Shown piece by piece: positions 32,687-42,224 of a stretch of DNA of 64,000 bases; the first letter of the stretch is position 1, and each line of letters begins with the position of its first letter. Below the pieces are notes generated by a model. The model saw nothing but the letters and a program-made list of their open reading frames with translations. It did not search any database and was not told the DNA's origin. The DNA lies in the IMG/VR virus record IMGVR_UViG_3300000216_000003, positions 42,481 to 106,480 of that record; one strand, 5' to 3'. The stretch is from a virus. Position numbers and translations under genes: made by a program.

Positions 32687-32861
32687 AAGGTTAGATTCTT
32701 ATAGAATCATAGATATTGAACTTTCGAATTGTTGTAGTAATTGTAATAATTATATGCTAGCAATGACTCTTGATTATGTGTGTGTTGTAGAACCACCTAC
32801 AACTCCTATTGTTAAATGGAATGGATTATGCGAATTTTATACTTCAATGAGGGATGAATGA
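32673..32861 (+). CDS. Small Cys-rich protein, 62 aa
   Basis: Five Cys (SNCCSNCNNY, DYVCVV, GLCEFY) in a short acidic protein, possibly metal binding. Overlaps the previous gene by 14 bases and the RNAP beta gene by 4. Confidence 0.55.
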   Translation: MMKNKRLDSYRIIDIELSNCCSNCNNYMLAMTLDYVCVVEPPTTPIVKWNGLCEFYTSMRDE

Positions 32862-33982
32862 ATCTTCTTAAAAGAGAAGTAGATAATAGTGAATCAAATA
32901 TATTAGGATATAGAAAATACCAATATGAATTAATTCCTGATTTCTTTAATATATGCTTTCAGTATATGGAAACTATGGGATTCAAATTCGATAGAAGCCA
33001 AATAAAATATGATATTATAGATGATTATGCATATTATAGTCAGAATCATTATTCTGTTAAAGTTGTAAAAATTTACTTACAAAAAACAGATCCTACTCCA
33101 TTTCTACATATTACAATTCCAACACTATTACATGATACATTCTTTAAGATGAATGGTTGTTTCTATGTGCCAGCATTTTATGTTGCAGACTTTCCAATTA
33201 CAATCAAGAAAAATTCATATAAAGTTGAATCATTATTTAAACCACTAACAATCTATTCTAAAGATGGTCGTATTATCTTCCTGGGATCGAATATTCCAGT
33301 TTCTAGATTCTTAAGACTATACTATCCAGATGCGGAAGTACGAGATATAGTTAGTGATACATTTAATACTGGATACATAGAAGAAGATTTCGACACTGTT
33401 CGTAGAAATATTGCAAGTATTATTGGTACCTCTGATAATTTAACTGATATTACTACTAGAATCGATGATTTATTCTTTGATAATTGGACTCGTGAACTAT
33501 ACCAGACTTGTTATAAATTAGAGAATCCATCAATAAAAAATATACTTGACTTAATTATCAAACGTAAAGTTAAAAGAAATTCTTTTATTGACTTAGATCA
33601 TAAAAGAATTGTATTTATTGAGTGGTTGATGAAGCCATTATTTGAAGCAGTATCTAAAGCTGTTAATGGTCTAGTTGCAGGGACTCAGCCGAAGAACATT
33701 AACATTGAAGTTGGTGCTATCACAAATCACTTCTTTAGTAAAACAGGACTAGGTAGAAATTTCTTCTATGACACCACTAATGGATTTAGTAGTCTACTTG
33801 CTATGAAAGCATCATTTAAAAATCCAGGGGGTAAAAGTGAACTTCCAGCGGAAGTATCTAATATTCATAAGTCGCATAAAGGTAGAGTATGTCCAGTGAC
33901 TATTAGTAATGCCGCTCCTGGGCAAGTTGTATCATTAGTACCTAACCAAAATATCAATCTTAAATTTGGAATATTCCAATGA
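32858..33982 (+). CDS. RNA polymerase beta subunit, N-terminal part
   Basis: 374 aa. The C-terminal stretch KSHKGRVCPVTISNAAPGQV corresponds to the 'HYGR.CPI.TPEG.N.G' fork region of bacterial beta; earlier parts (IVFIEWLMKPLFEAVSKA, FFSKTGLGRNFFYDTTNGFSS) fit the lobe and fork area. The break lies just after this motif; the rest of beta starts at 35,415. Splitting of beta at a similar place is known in jumbo phages. Confidence 0.85.
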   Translation: MNLLKREVDNSESNILGYRKYQYELIPDFFNICFQYMETMGFKFDRSQIKYDIIDDYAYYSQNHYSVKVVKIYLQKTDPTPFLHITIPTLLHDTFFKMNGCFYVPAFYVADFPITIKKNSYKVESLFKPLTIYSKDGRIIFLGSNIPVSRFLRLYYPDAEVRDIVSDTFNTGYIEEDFDTVRRNIASIIGTSDNLTDITTRIDDLFFDNWTRELYQTCYKLENPSIKNILDLIIKRKVKRNSFIDLDHKRIVFIEWLMKPLFEAVSKAVNGLVAGTQPKNINIEVGAITNHFFSKTGLGRNFFYDTTNGFSSLLAMKASFKNPGGKSELPAEVSNIHKSHKGRVCPVTISNAAPGQVVSLVPNQNINLKFGIFQ

Positions 33983-34287
33983 AAAAATGGATATATTTAG
34001 TATTAGTATTATTTATTCCTGCATGTAGTTGTAGTGTAAATGTTAATCATGATGATGAATTAGAATTAGAGAAAGAAGATCTCCCGATTTTTAGGATGGA
34101 TAAAAACATGATAATAAAAACTAATACTGGGAATTGTTACGAAGTAGTATATGGATATATAAGCCATAATAATCATGGATATAAAATTTCAGGAATGTCT
34201 ATGATTAATTGCAGATACTATGATGCTCAACAGGAGAAGAGTAATGAGAAAAAGACTGATGTTATTGATGATATTGTTATTCGTTAG
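33979..34287 (+). CDS. Predicted lipoprotein or secreted protein
   Basis: 102 aa. Signal-like start MKKWIYLVLVLFIPACS with a possible lipobox (FIPAC), then an acidic soluble part. An exported phage lipoprotein between two halves of beta is unexpected; such proteins sometimes block superinfection, but nothing here proves it. Confidence 0.6.
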   Translation: MKKWIYLVLVLFIPACSCSVNVNHDDELELEKEDLPIFRMDKNMIIKTNTGNCYEVVYGYISHNNHGYKISGMSMINCRYYDAQQEKSNEKKTDVIDDIVIR

Positions 34288-34324
34288 TGGAATTGATTGT
34301 AATTTTTATAAAGGTATTGATTAG
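34244..34324 (+). CDS. Nested 26-aa hydrophobic peptide
   Basis: Out-of-frame ORF overlapping the end of the previous gene, with a strong AGGAGA ribosome site. MRKRLMLLMILLFVSGIDC looks like another signal/lipoprotein start. Small size keeps confidence low. Confidence 0.35.
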   Translation: MRKRLMLLMILLFVSGIDCNFYKGID

Positions 34325-34334
34325 ATAACAAAAA

Positions 34335-35414
34335 ATGAGAATTATATATAAATTTATAAATAGAATAAATGGCAAACAATATATAGGGAAAACAATCGGA
34401 TCTGTTGAAAAACGGAAACAAAGACATATGGAAGATGTTAATAATGGATCTGATTGTATTTTCCATAGAGCCATTCGTAAATATGGTATAGATAATTTCG
34501 ACTTTAAAATTTATGACTATACAGGATTAGTAACGGAAAAAGAATTATTAGAGATAGAACAAGATGAAATATTAAGATTCCGTACTTATGTTAATTTTGA
34601 AGATAGTAATGGATATAATATGACTCTTGGTGGAGAAGGTTCTTCTGGTGCAAATACAAAACAAGTTAAACAATATGATTTAAAGACCGGTAAAATAATT
34701 AAAATATTTAAATCGATAACAGAAGCATCTATAGAAACTAATAATAACAGAGTTAATATATCTGCTTGTTGTAGAAATCCAGAAGACTTTAAATCATGTG
34801 GTGGATATGGGTGGTGTTTTATTGATGATGCCCCACCCATATATACTAATTTATGTTTAACAAAAGTTAAACAGTATGATTTAAAAACATTAGAAGTAAT
34901 TAAAGTATGGGATTCTATTATCGAAGCAAGAGATCTTTTAAAGATTACTAATATTTCATCATGTGTCAATGGACAAATTAAATCGGCCGGTGGATTTGGA
35001 TGGTGTCATATTAATGACTCCCCTATAATATATAGTAATAATAAAATAAGAAAAATTAAGCAGTACAATTTAAAAACATTAGAAGTAATTAAAGTATGGG
35101 ATTCAATGACCCAGATAGAAGATATCTTAAAAATACCAGTATCTAATATATCAAATATTTGTAATAATAAAAGAAAATCAAGCAGAGGGTTTGGCTTTTG
35201 TTTTGATACAGAAACCCCGGTTAAATTATCTAGAAGAACAACAAATAAGCCTATTAATCAAATAGATTTAAAAACTGGAAAAATAATTAAAACATGGTGT
35301 TCACAAACTAAAGCTAAAAAAGAACTAAATATATCAACAATTACGAATTGTTTAACAAAAAAAATTAAAACAGCCGGCGGGTTTAAATGGGAATACTTAA
35401 ATAAGGAAGAATAA
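34335..35414 (+). CDS. GIY-YIG homing endonuclease with repeated NUMOD-type modules
   Basis: 359 aa. N-terminal GIY-YIG domain: IIYKFINRINGKQYIGKTI and a conserved Arg/Glu region. Then four repeats of 'K.YDLKTG.IIK.(F/W)(K/D)S......CC......GGYGW' (~45 residues each) that match NUMOD1-like DNA-binding modules. It is free-standing and sits exactly between the two halves of the RNAP beta gene, typical of homing-gene invasion. Confidence 0.88.
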   Translation: MRIIYKFINRINGKQYIGKTIGSVEKRKQRHMEDVNNGSDCIFHRAIRKYGIDNFDFKIYDYTGLVTEKELLEIEQDEILRFRTYVNFEDSNGYNMTLGGEGSSGANTKQVKQYDLKTGKIIKIFKSITEASIETNNNRVNISACCRNPEDFKSCGGYGWCFIDDAPPIYTNLCLTKVKQYDLKTLEVIKVWDSIIEARDLLKITNISSCVNGQIKSAGGFGWCHINDSPIIYSNNKIRKIKQYNLKTLEVIKVWDSMTQIEDILKIPVSNISNICNNKRKSSRGFGFCFDTETPVKLSRRTTNKPINQIDLKTGKIIKTWCSQTKAKKELNISTITNCLTKKIKTAGGFKWEYLNKEE

Positions 35415-37331
35415 ATGATTATATCATCTGCACTTTCATCAATTCCATTAATATCATTAACGGATTCAACTAGACTACAGATGTCTTCTAAACAACTAGG
35501 GCAATGTGTTACACATGTTAATTGTCGCCGACCATATGTAATTGGAGATGATTGGAAATATTTATCTCATAGTACAGCTATGTCTAAAAAAGTAGCCGGT
35601 GTGTCTGGAAATATTGTATATACAAATGATGATATTATGGTGGTTGTATTTGATAATAAACCAGATCTTAAAATAGAAGTATTTGAAATACCAACTGTAA
35701 TGTCTACTGCTTTTAGTTTTGGAAGTAAACTTAGATATAAAAGAGATCCAGGAGAATTTGAAAAAGGGGATTTACTTTTCGAATATGATAATTTCATCGA
35801 AAATACCCCCTGCTACGGATATAATGTGAATGTTGCTTTCATGCCTTGGATGGGATTTAACTATGAAGATGCCGTGGTTATCAGTGAAAGTCTAAGTCAT
35901 CTTTGTCGCTCTCTAAAGAAAGAAACGATAACAATTCCTATATATAGTCATACATTATTAAAAAGTCTATATAAAGATAGTAAATACCAATTCATACCTG
36001 AAGTTGGGCAAGAGATAAATAAACGAATATTATCAACTGAATACATTCCAAGAAGTTCAAATAAAAAACAAGTTCTTCAATCATTAAACTTAGTAGATTT
36101 CAGTTTGATTGGAGATAATGACTTCCAGTTTAATAGTCAACACATACTATCAAAATTAAACAATGCAAAAATATCTAGAATTAAGGCACATAGAATTAAT
36201 CCCAATATAAAAGCATTAGATCCAAATCTACAAACAATAGTAGATATGTTATGTTCTGAATATAAAATCAATAATGCACAGATATACCAGGATGTTGCTT
36301 CATTACTTGGAAAAGATTATGCTAAGAAACTAATCAGTAACCATTATATAATGTTGAAACCATCTATAAAGACAAATGATTTAATTGCAGTATTGGAGAT
36401 TGATTTAATCAAAGATAGTGCAACTGAAGTAGGAGATAAATTCGCTAATCGCTTTGCAAATAAAGGTGTTGTATCTTTAATAATACCAGATGAGTTACGA
36501 CCATTGGATAATTCTGGTAACCCCATTGATATGATACTTAGTCCGCTCTCAGTATTCAGTAGAATGAACTTAGGACAACTACTAGAAGGTCTCATAGGAA
36601 AAGCAATACGAAAGGCAGAAGAACAAATTAAGAATGGCGATGTTTTCGCCCCTCTTGAAAATATTGCTAAATTATCAGACGCTATTGGTACGACTAAATA
36701 TAGTATTGAAATAAGAGAATTACTAGAAACTGTTAAAACCAATCAACAACTATTAGATAAATTTATTAGATCTGTAGAGATTGGTGGGTTATACTTTGAA
36801 GTACCAGGATTTACTAATTTTGATACTAAAGAAATTTACGATACTGTTAAAGAGTTGTTTGATGTTACTCCTAATGATAATATAACAGCATCCAAAGAAC
36901 TTCTTACATATATGAGAACAAAATTACAATTAGAAAATGATATTGCATTACCAACTAAAGATGTAATATATAAAGATATTTTCAATGCTCCAATATATAC
37001 ACTTAAACTTATGCAGTTATCAGAAAGTAAGTTAAATGCTAGAGACTGGGGAGAATATAGTGCTAGTAGCAAAACCCCTACTATTAAAGGTAAAAGTAGT
37101 ATTGGTAAAGCATCTAGAATTGGCAATATGGAATTCGACGCACTACTTGGTCATGATGCTATACAAGCAGTTAAAGAGATTAGAACTGTAAAGTCTGATG
37201 CGTTACATCTGAAATCAGACTTAGTTAATCAAATGCTTAATACTGGAACCTATAATTTACCAAATGATAAATCTAAATCATATACCAAAACCATCATTGA
37301 TAGTTTAATGGTATTTATAAACGAAAACTAA
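35415..37331 (+). CDS. RNA polymerase beta subunit, C-terminal part
   Basis: 638 aa. LTDSTRLQMSSKQLGQCV replaces the DDANRALMGSNMQRQAV region; FMPWMGFNYEDAVVISES matches the conserved 'AFMPW.GYN.EDAI..SE'; VGDKFANRFANKGVVSLIIPDELRP matches 'GDK.AGRHGNKGV.S.I.P.EDMP' with basic active-site residues; LSPLSVFSRMNLGQLLEG matches the end-hybrid motif. Functional half of beta that joins the 32,858 product. Confidence 0.92.
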   Translation: MIISSALSSIPLISLTDSTRLQMSSKQLGQCVTHVNCRRPYVIGDDWKYLSHSTAMSKKVAGVSGNIVYTNDDIMVVVFDNKPDLKIEVFEIPTVMSTAFSFGSKLRYKRDPGEFEKGDLLFEYDNFIENTPCYGYNVNVAFMPWMGFNYEDAVVISESLSHLCRSLKKETITIPIYSHTLLKSLYKDSKYQFIPEVGQEINKRILSTEYIPRSSNKKQVLQSLNLVDFSLIGDNDFQFNSQHILSKLNNAKISRIKAHRINPNIKALDPNLQTIVDMLCSEYKINNAQIYQDVASLLGKDYAKKLISNHYIMLKPSIKTNDLIAVLEIDLIKDSATEVGDKFANRFANKGVVSLIIPDELRPLDNSGNPIDMILSPLSVFSRMNLGQLLEGLIGKAIRKAEEQIKNGDVFAPLENIAKLSDAIGTTKYSIEIRELLETVKTNQQLLDKFIRSVEIGGLYFEVPGFTNFDTKEIYDTVKELFDVTPNDNITASKELLTYMRTKLQLENDIALPTKDVIYKDIFNAPIYTLKLMQLSESKLNARDWGEYSASSKTPTIKGKSSIGKASRIGNMEFDALLGHDAIQAVKEIRTVKSDALHLKSDLVNQMLNTGTYNLPNDKSKSYTKTIIDSLMVFINEN

Positions 37332-37336
37332 TAAGT

Positions 37337-37368
37337 GGGAGGAGTGTAAAAACTCCTCTCCCTTTTAT
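37337..37368 (+). terminator. Intrinsic terminator
   Basis: GGGAGGAGT / ACTCCTCTCCC stem with TTTTATTTCTTTTT tail. Confidence 0.9.
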
Positions 37369-37375
37369 TTCTTTT

Positions 37376-37393
37376 TATATATAGATATAATAT
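37376..37393 (+). promoter_or_regulatory. Phage promoter motif, ligA operon
   Basis: TATATATAGATATAATAT immediately after the terminator. Confidence 0.8.
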
Positions 37394-37417
37394 GATTTAA
37401 TACTAAAGGAGATGATG

Positions 37418-37777
37418 ATGTTATTTGAACTAGAAAGATCTATTGCTCGAGATTTAAAAGAAAATCCGGATGATTGGGTATTTGATAATGAAGAAACTGG
37501 TGAAGGTGGATGTATAGATATTCAATATAGGCCACATTCAATATATAATAAAAATAAAGATATGTATGTATGGATATGTAACGGATTCTTTTTTTACTGT
37601 ATATCTGCACTGGGTGGGAAGACAGTGCAAAGATTCTCATTAATTGGAAAACTAATTTTTGCAATAGCTTATTTTAAATGGCAAAGTAAGAGAACTATAA
37701 CATATAAATATCTTATAAAATTATATAAAAACCACTATGCTGTAAGTAAAGATGATCTATTAACTAGATTTAAATAG
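37418..37777 (+). CDS. Hypothetical protein, 119 aa
   Basis: Three in-frame ATGs (37,412/37,415/37,418) follow AAAGGAG; the third has proper spacing. N-terminal acidic part, then a hydrophobic stretch MYVWICNGFFFYCI and a basic end. First gene of the ligA unit. Unrecognised. Confidence 0.6.
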   Translation: MLFELERSIARDLKENPDDWVFDNEETGEGGCIDIQYRPHSIYNKNKDMYVWICNGFFFYCISALGGKTVQRFSLIGKLIFAIAYFKWQSKRTITYKYLIKLYKNHYAVSKDDLLTRFK

Positions 37778-37788
37778 GGGTTGATATA

Positions 37789-38166
37789 ATGTCTACTCGA
37801 TTACGACAAGAACTTATAACTCAAATTGAAAGATTCAAAGAACATAATAATACAAATTATTACGGTAGTGGACCCGCTTATTTTGATCTTATATCTAAAC
37901 CTAAAAAAAATATTTTTATTAATATAAGTAGACGGGCTGAAAATATAAATATTAATGGAATATATTACAATACGTATGTTGACATTCTTTATACTATTGT
38001 GTTTTGTAGTAGCCGCAAAACAAAAATATTTGAAACTAAAGACTTTAATAAATTATGTAATAAGCTAGCCCGTCATAAATTAACAACCCTTGTTACTGAT
38101 GATTTTAGACGGCAATCAAATCGAATTGAAGCTGAAATCATATATAATAAACTAAAAGAGGTGTAA
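37789..38166 (+). CDS. Hypothetical basic protein, 125 aa
   Basis: Beta-rich middle (KKNIFINISRRAENININGIYYN) and helical end EAEIIYNKLKEV, whose KEV codons AAAGAGGTG supply the ribosome site of ligA. Overlaps ligA by one base. Confidence 0.6.
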   Translation: MSTRLRQELITQIERFKEHNNTNYYGSGPAYFDLISKPKKNIFINISRRAENININGIYYNTYVDILYTIVFCSSRKTKIFETKDFNKLCNKLARHKLTTLVTDDFRRQSNRIEAEIIYNKLKEV

Positions 38167-39959
38167 TGAATAAAGAACAGCTGCAGGAGGCTATTAAATA
38201 TCATAATAGATTATACTGGGAAGATAACAACCCAGAAATAACAGATATTGAATATGATTCCTTAATAAACCAATTAAAAAGTATCGATCCAACTAATTAT
38301 TTAGTAGTAGATGTTGATGGACCTATTGCGGTAGGAGACACTATTAAACACCCTAAAATGATGCTATCTCTTGATAAAGCATTTAGTCTAGAAGAGATAC
38401 TTAAATGGGGGAGTAAAATTATTAGGTCTCCAAAAGAAAAATTTAGTCTTTCTCCAAAGTTCGATGGTATTGCTAGTACATATTATCATAAGAAACAATT
38501 ATTAGTCACTAGAGGTAGAGATGGATTACATGGAGAGAATGTAACTCATAAATTACCACTTATTGATCTTGAATCAGATCAAGATGCTGCTTCTACTGAT
38601 ATAATTGGAGAAGTATTAGTAAAAAAATCTGAATTTAAAAATACTAAAGCAACCCGCAAGAGCGGTGAACCATTTAAAACTGAACGGAATATGGCAGCAG
38701 GTATAATGACTCCTGCTAGAAAAGATACAGCAGAATTAATTGGTATTGTAAAATTAACAATGGTTGATTATAAGAAGTTTGAAATATCAACGGAATATCA
38801 ATATTTAGAGAAGAATTGGGAAACTATAGTTGAGCGATTTAAAGACTCTGATTATCCTTTAGATGGGGTAGTTATTCGAGTTACAGATGAACAGTATCAT
38901 GAATCTCTTGGAGTCACATCCCATCATCCTCGAGGATCGATTGCTTTTAAATTTAATGATAATAGTAAACGTACTATTGTTAGAGATATTAAATGGCAAG
39001 TTGGACGAACTAGAAAACTAACACCTGTAGCCGTTATAGATCCTATTGTTGTTAATGGAGTTACTATTGAAAGTCCAACTTTACATAATGCTAAACGAGT
39101 CATCGACTTTAATCTCCATATTGGAGATATTGCATATGTATCAAGACATGGTGATGTTATTCCACATGTTGATAGTATAGAACCGGGAGATAATAGGGTT
39201 CCAATTAAGATTGATAATTGTCCTAACTGCGATGGCGCTTTAGACTATCAAGAGCCAGAATTATACTGCTTGAATTTAGATTGTGGTGGCTCTCTCGTAC
39301 GACAACTAGTACATGCAGTAAAGACAGTTTCTATAGAAGAACTAGGCGAACCTACAATTCAGAAGATGGTAGATGACTTAGAAGTTAAATCATTAGCAGA
39401 TATACTATCATTAGAATATGAGGATATATTAACCCTTGACGGCTTTGCTGAGACATCTGCCAATACATTATATGATAATATTCAGTTAGTTATTAAGAAA
39501 GTGGAAGATTGGAAGATTTTGGCAAGTTTAAATATTAAAGGTATAGGTAAGACTTTAGCTAAACAATTATTCTCTAAAATGACGTTTAGTGAATTGACAA
39601 ATTTATCTCTTGAAGAATTAGAAATGCAACCAAACTTTAGTTTTGAAAGAAGTTATACCTTAATTAAAGGGTTAGAAGAAAATTCTGAACTAATCGGTGA
39701 ACTATATGGATTGATGAGTGTAGTTAATACTAAATTAACAGCAGCCGATACTAGAAAAACTATATGTTTTAGTGGAAGTCTTCCTCAAAAGAAGTCATTC
39801 TATAAATCAATCGCCGATACTAAAGGATTGAATGTAGTAGCTAGTGTGACAAGTAAATTAACGTACTTAGTATCATCTGGTGAACAAACCTCTAAATTGG
39901 ATAAAGCTCAGAAGAGAGGCATTCCAATTCTAACAATTGAAGAATTTCTAGAATTGTAA
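38166..39959 (+). CDS. ligA: NAD+-dependent DNA ligase
   Basis: 597 aa, slightly shorter than bacterial LigA (~670). Ia-like N-terminus (YHNRLYWEDNNPEITDIEYD) that binds NMN, adenylation motif SLSPKFDGIA with Lys98, RGSIAFKFN and WQVGRTRKLTPVAV (OB fold), zinc finger CPNCDG...YCLNLDC, helix-hairpin-helix region and a C-terminal BRCT domain (ICFSGSLPQKKSF...LVSSGEQTSKLDKA). Seals nicks in phage DNA using NAD+, with the 5'-3' exonuclease at 46,042 a likely partner in Okazaki fragment processing. Confidence 0.95.
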   Translation: MNKEQLQEAIKYHNRLYWEDNNPEITDIEYDSLINQLKSIDPTNYLVVDVDGPIAVGDTIKHPKMMLSLDKAFSLEEILKWGSKIIRSPKEKFSLSPKFDGIASTYYHKKQLLVTRGRDGLHGENVTHKLPLIDLESDQDAASTDIIGEVLVKKSEFKNTKATRKSGEPFKTERNMAAGIMTPARKDTAELIGIVKLTMVDYKKFEISTEYQYLEKNWETIVERFKDSDYPLDGVVIRVTDEQYHESLGVTSHHPRGSIAFKFNDNSKRTIVRDIKWQVGRTRKLTPVAVIDPIVVNGVTIESPTLHNAKRVIDFNLHIGDIAYVSRHGDVIPHVDSIEPGDNRVPIKIDNCPNCDGALDYQEPELYCLNLDCGGSLVRQLVHAVKTVSIEELGEPTIQKMVDDLEVKSLADILSLEYEDILTLDGFAETSANTLYDNIQLVIKKVEDWKILASLNIKGIGKTLAKQLFSKMTFSELTNLSLEELEMQPNFSFERSYTLIKGLEENSELIGELYGLMSVVNTKLTAADTRKTICFSGSLPQKKSFYKSIADTKGLNVVASVTSKLTYLVSSGEQTSKLDKAQKRGIPILTIEEFLEL

Positions 39960-40204
39960 TGAATATAATACATGAATATAAAGAAAGTATTAGATCATAT
40001 ATAACTAATATAACTAAAGATGGTGGCTATTGTGGTGGAATGGAATCATATGTGATTGTCTATATTAAAAATAATAAAGATGAAATTATATATGAAACAG
40101 ATGGGTCAACACTTAAAGAAGCTTATCAAAAAGCACTAAACTTATACGGTTTGCCTCCTAAAATTAAACATAAATTACAAAAACTTATTTTAAATATTAT
40201 TTAA
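39959..40204 (+). CDS. Hypothetical protein, 81 aa
   Basis: N-terminal helix, beta middle (SYVIVYIKNNKDEIIYETDG) and helical tail HKLQKLILNII. Last gene of its unit and its tail lacks the LE (GGAG) found in coupled genes. Unknown. Confidence 0.6.
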   Translation: MNIIHEYKESIRSYITNITKDGGYCGGMESYVIVYIKNNKDEIIYETDGSTLKEAYQKALNLYGLPPKIKHKLQKLILNII

Positions 40205-40228
40205 TAATGCAAACCGAAAACTTTTAAG

Positions 40229-40254
40229 CATGGCTTAACCGCCATGTTTTATTT
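40229..40254 (+). terminator. Intrinsic terminator
   Basis: CATGGC/GCCATG with TTTTATTTATT tail. Confidence 0.85.
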
Positions 40255-40270
40255 ATTAAGGAAATAACAA

Positions 40271-41563
40271 ATGGCAGCAGCAACACCGCCAAATAATTAT
40301 AGTATAGAGTTAAAAATGTTACTCAATGGACAAGAAATGGTAACGAAGGATGTTAATACTTTTTATGTATATCGGACTCCATTGGTTAAATATGCCAGTT
40401 TCGCTACTGTAACTTTGCCGTTACCTACTGGTAATTTCTTAAATATAAGCGATACATTAAAAAAAGGCGAAGACTTACAGTTAACATTAACAATAACATT
40501 ACTAAATAAATTAAAAGATGGCCTCGATACTCGGGAACGTAAAGATGATAAATTAATAACTAGAAAAACATATAAGATATTATATATTGAATCAAGGGAA
40601 AAGGTAGGTGCAGAAAATCAATTAATGAATTGTACTATGTATTTAACTAATCCTGTATTGTTCTATTTATCCACTGTTAATAGTTTTAATAAGATAATCG
40701 AAAATTCTAATTCATTAGATGCCCTAAAAGAATTTGAAGGATTTATGAGTCAGTATGGAGATATTAGTTTTGATCATAAGATTGGAGTATCTACCTTTAA
40801 TACTAAAATACACGAACAGATAATGGTTAGATCTAAGAATGATCTCACCATTCCTACCCTTCTCCAATCCAACTTTAAGGTTATCGATCACTTTGCTTAT
40901 TACTTCTGGGATGACTTTAGAATAACAGATGATAATAGTTCTGATATTTGTGGAATCTTTATTTCATTTAATAATTTACCAGAATTTAATAAAGCTAATG
41001 TATTTTCAGATGGTGTTGCTGATTTTCAAATGGGGTCCAAAGAAGTCGGTATTACTCCAATTCAAGATGTTTTTGATTCATTGCTTGAAAATGATGCAAC
41101 TATGATCGCTACTAATTATGAAACATTCTTTAAAAAATATAAAGGTAATGATCCATCAGTTCCTAAAACTAAATCAAAAGTAACACCATCTTCTATAAAT
41201 GAAGATAGAAAAATTAATGCTGTTGAAGCCACTCACTCATCAGTTACCGTGCCCACAACTAAACAATTTTCTATTTATTCCTCAGACCCTACTGGTCTTC
41301 ATAAATCTGATAATGCTATGACTAGGTTTTCAAATATGTCTAAATTTGTAAGAGAAGAAGTTCAGGATGTGTATGATTTTCAGAATGATGATTGTCACCC
41401 TGATTATTTACAATTCGATAGAATATATGCCTTTGACTTACATGTTCCTTTTGATTTAAAATATATTCCGATTAGTATAGTTAATATCTTTTCAAAAGAG
41501 AACCCAAGAGAGACTATTATGAAACATTCAGCTAAATGGCAATGTTTAAGATTTAATTTATAG
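40271..41563 (+). CDS. Probable virion structural protein, 430 aa
   Basis: Single-gene unit between terminator and promoter. Strand-rich sequence (YSIELKMLLNGQEMV, LQLTLTITLLNKL, NQLMNCTMYLTNPVLFY) with a Ser/Thr/Lys-rich linker about residues 290-330; style and length resemble tail or baseplate hub components of large myoviruses. No enzyme motif. Assignment is by general appearance only. Confidence 0.55.
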   Translation: MAAATPPNNYSIELKMLLNGQEMVTKDVNTFYVYRTPLVKYASFATVTLPLPTGNFLNISDTLKKGEDLQLTLTITLLNKLKDGLDTRERKDDKLITRKTYKILYIESREKVGAENQLMNCTMYLTNPVLFYLSTVNSFNKIIENSNSLDALKEFEGFMSQYGDISFDHKIGVSTFNTKIHEQIMVRSKNDLTIPTLLQSNFKVIDHFAYYFWDDFRITDDNSSDICGIFISFNNLPEFNKANVFSDGVADFQMGSKEVGITPIQDVFDSLLENDATMIATNYETFFKKYKGNDPSVPKTKSKVTPSSINEDRKINAVEATHSSVTVPTTKQFSIYSSDPTGLHKSDNAMTRFSNMSKFVREEVQDVYDFQNDDCHPDYLQFDRIYAFDLHVPFDLKYIPISIVNIFSKENPRETIMKHSAKWQCLRFNL

Positions 41564-41570
41564 TTTATTT

Positions 41571-41585
41571 GATATAGATATAATA
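41571..41585 (+). promoter_or_regulatory. Phage promoter motif, tiny-paralog array
   Basis: TTTGATATAGATATAATA; the array's first ATG is 31 bases on. Confidence 0.8.
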
Positions 41586-41615
41586 GAGTTTAACGGCAAT
41601 ATTGGGAGATAATCG

Positions 41616-41810
41616 ATGCTAACCAGATCTGAAATATATAAAATAGTATGTTTGATACCAAGTGAAGAGTGGCAGGAATTCATTAAGACTGTGCATTATA
41701 AGTATGATATATCAGATGACTATACTACTTGGTCTCAAACTCTTGCAGAGAGTCCAGATATCAAGGATATTAGTACTGCTCTATTAAAGCTAAAACTAAG
41801 ATATTCATAA
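41616..41810 (+). CDS. KLE-tail array protein 1
   Basis: 64 aa, first of ~16 tandem small genes. Pattern: EEWQEFIKTVHYKYDI, then TTWSQTLAESPD, then tail TALLKLKLRYS. Its ribosome site GGGAGA is outside any gene, and the next gene's GGAG lies in an 18-base gap, unlike later members. Confidence 0.65.
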   Translation: MLTRSEIYKIVCLIPSEEWQEFIKTVHYKYDISDDYTTWSQTLAESPDIKDISTALLKLKLRYS

Positions 41811-41828
41811 TAGGTTGGAGATAAGTCA

Positions 41829-42020
41829 ATGACTGCTGAAGATGTTTTTGATGTACTAAAAATTGTTAAATCTGAAAGGTGGGCGGAATTTACTGATTAT
41901 ATTGTAGATAATTATGAAGTTGATAGAGATAGCACTACTTGGATAGAGGCGTTATCAAAAAGTCCAGATCATGAATTAATTCATAAAGAGTTATTGCGTT
42001 TAAAATTAGAAGTATGTTAA
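41829..42020 (+). CDS. KLE-tail array protein 2
   Basis: 63 aa. ERWAEFTDYIVDNYEVD, TTWIEALSKSPD and tail KELLRLKLEVC align with gene 1 without gaps, the clearest duplicate pair of the array. Confidence 0.65.
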   Translation: MTAEDVFDVLKIVKSERWAEFTDYIVDNYEVDRDSTTWIEALSKSPDHELIHKELLRLKLEVC

Positions 42021-42223
42021 TGACTGAATTAGAAATTGCTAATCTAATTATAAATTTACCAATTACAGATACAAATTATGAAGAATGGCATGATTATATA
42101 TGTGGATTGTTTAAAATTTATAATATTCAAGGCACTGGGGCTTATAGTTTTGAAATTTATAAATCTATTCATAAAGAAAAACTAATTAGGGATATAAACA
42201 GATGGAAACTTCTACACTCATGA
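42020..42223 (+). CDS. KLE-tail array protein 3
   Basis: 67 aa from ATG in TAATG at 42,020 (a start 6 bases earlier is also possible). YEEWHDYICGLFKIYNI and tail IRDINRWKLLHS. The tail-coding DNA is repeated at 42,582-42,606. Confidence 0.6.
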   Translation: MTELEIANLIINLPITDTNYEEWHDYICGLFKIYNIQGTGAYSFEIYKSIHKEKLIRDINRWKLLHS

Positions 42224-42224
42224 A
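42199..42224 (+). repeat. Direct repeat copy 1 (tail-coding)
   Basis: GATGGAAACTTCTACACTCA and flanks, nearly identical to 42,582-42,607; the two copies bracket the gene at 42,220-42,549. Confidence 0.8.

Noticed and set aside
34335-34474. Minus-strand ORFs across 34.3-34.5 kb and similar shadows elsewhere
   Set aside because: They lie opposite well-supported rightward genes and have no ribosome site or promoter.
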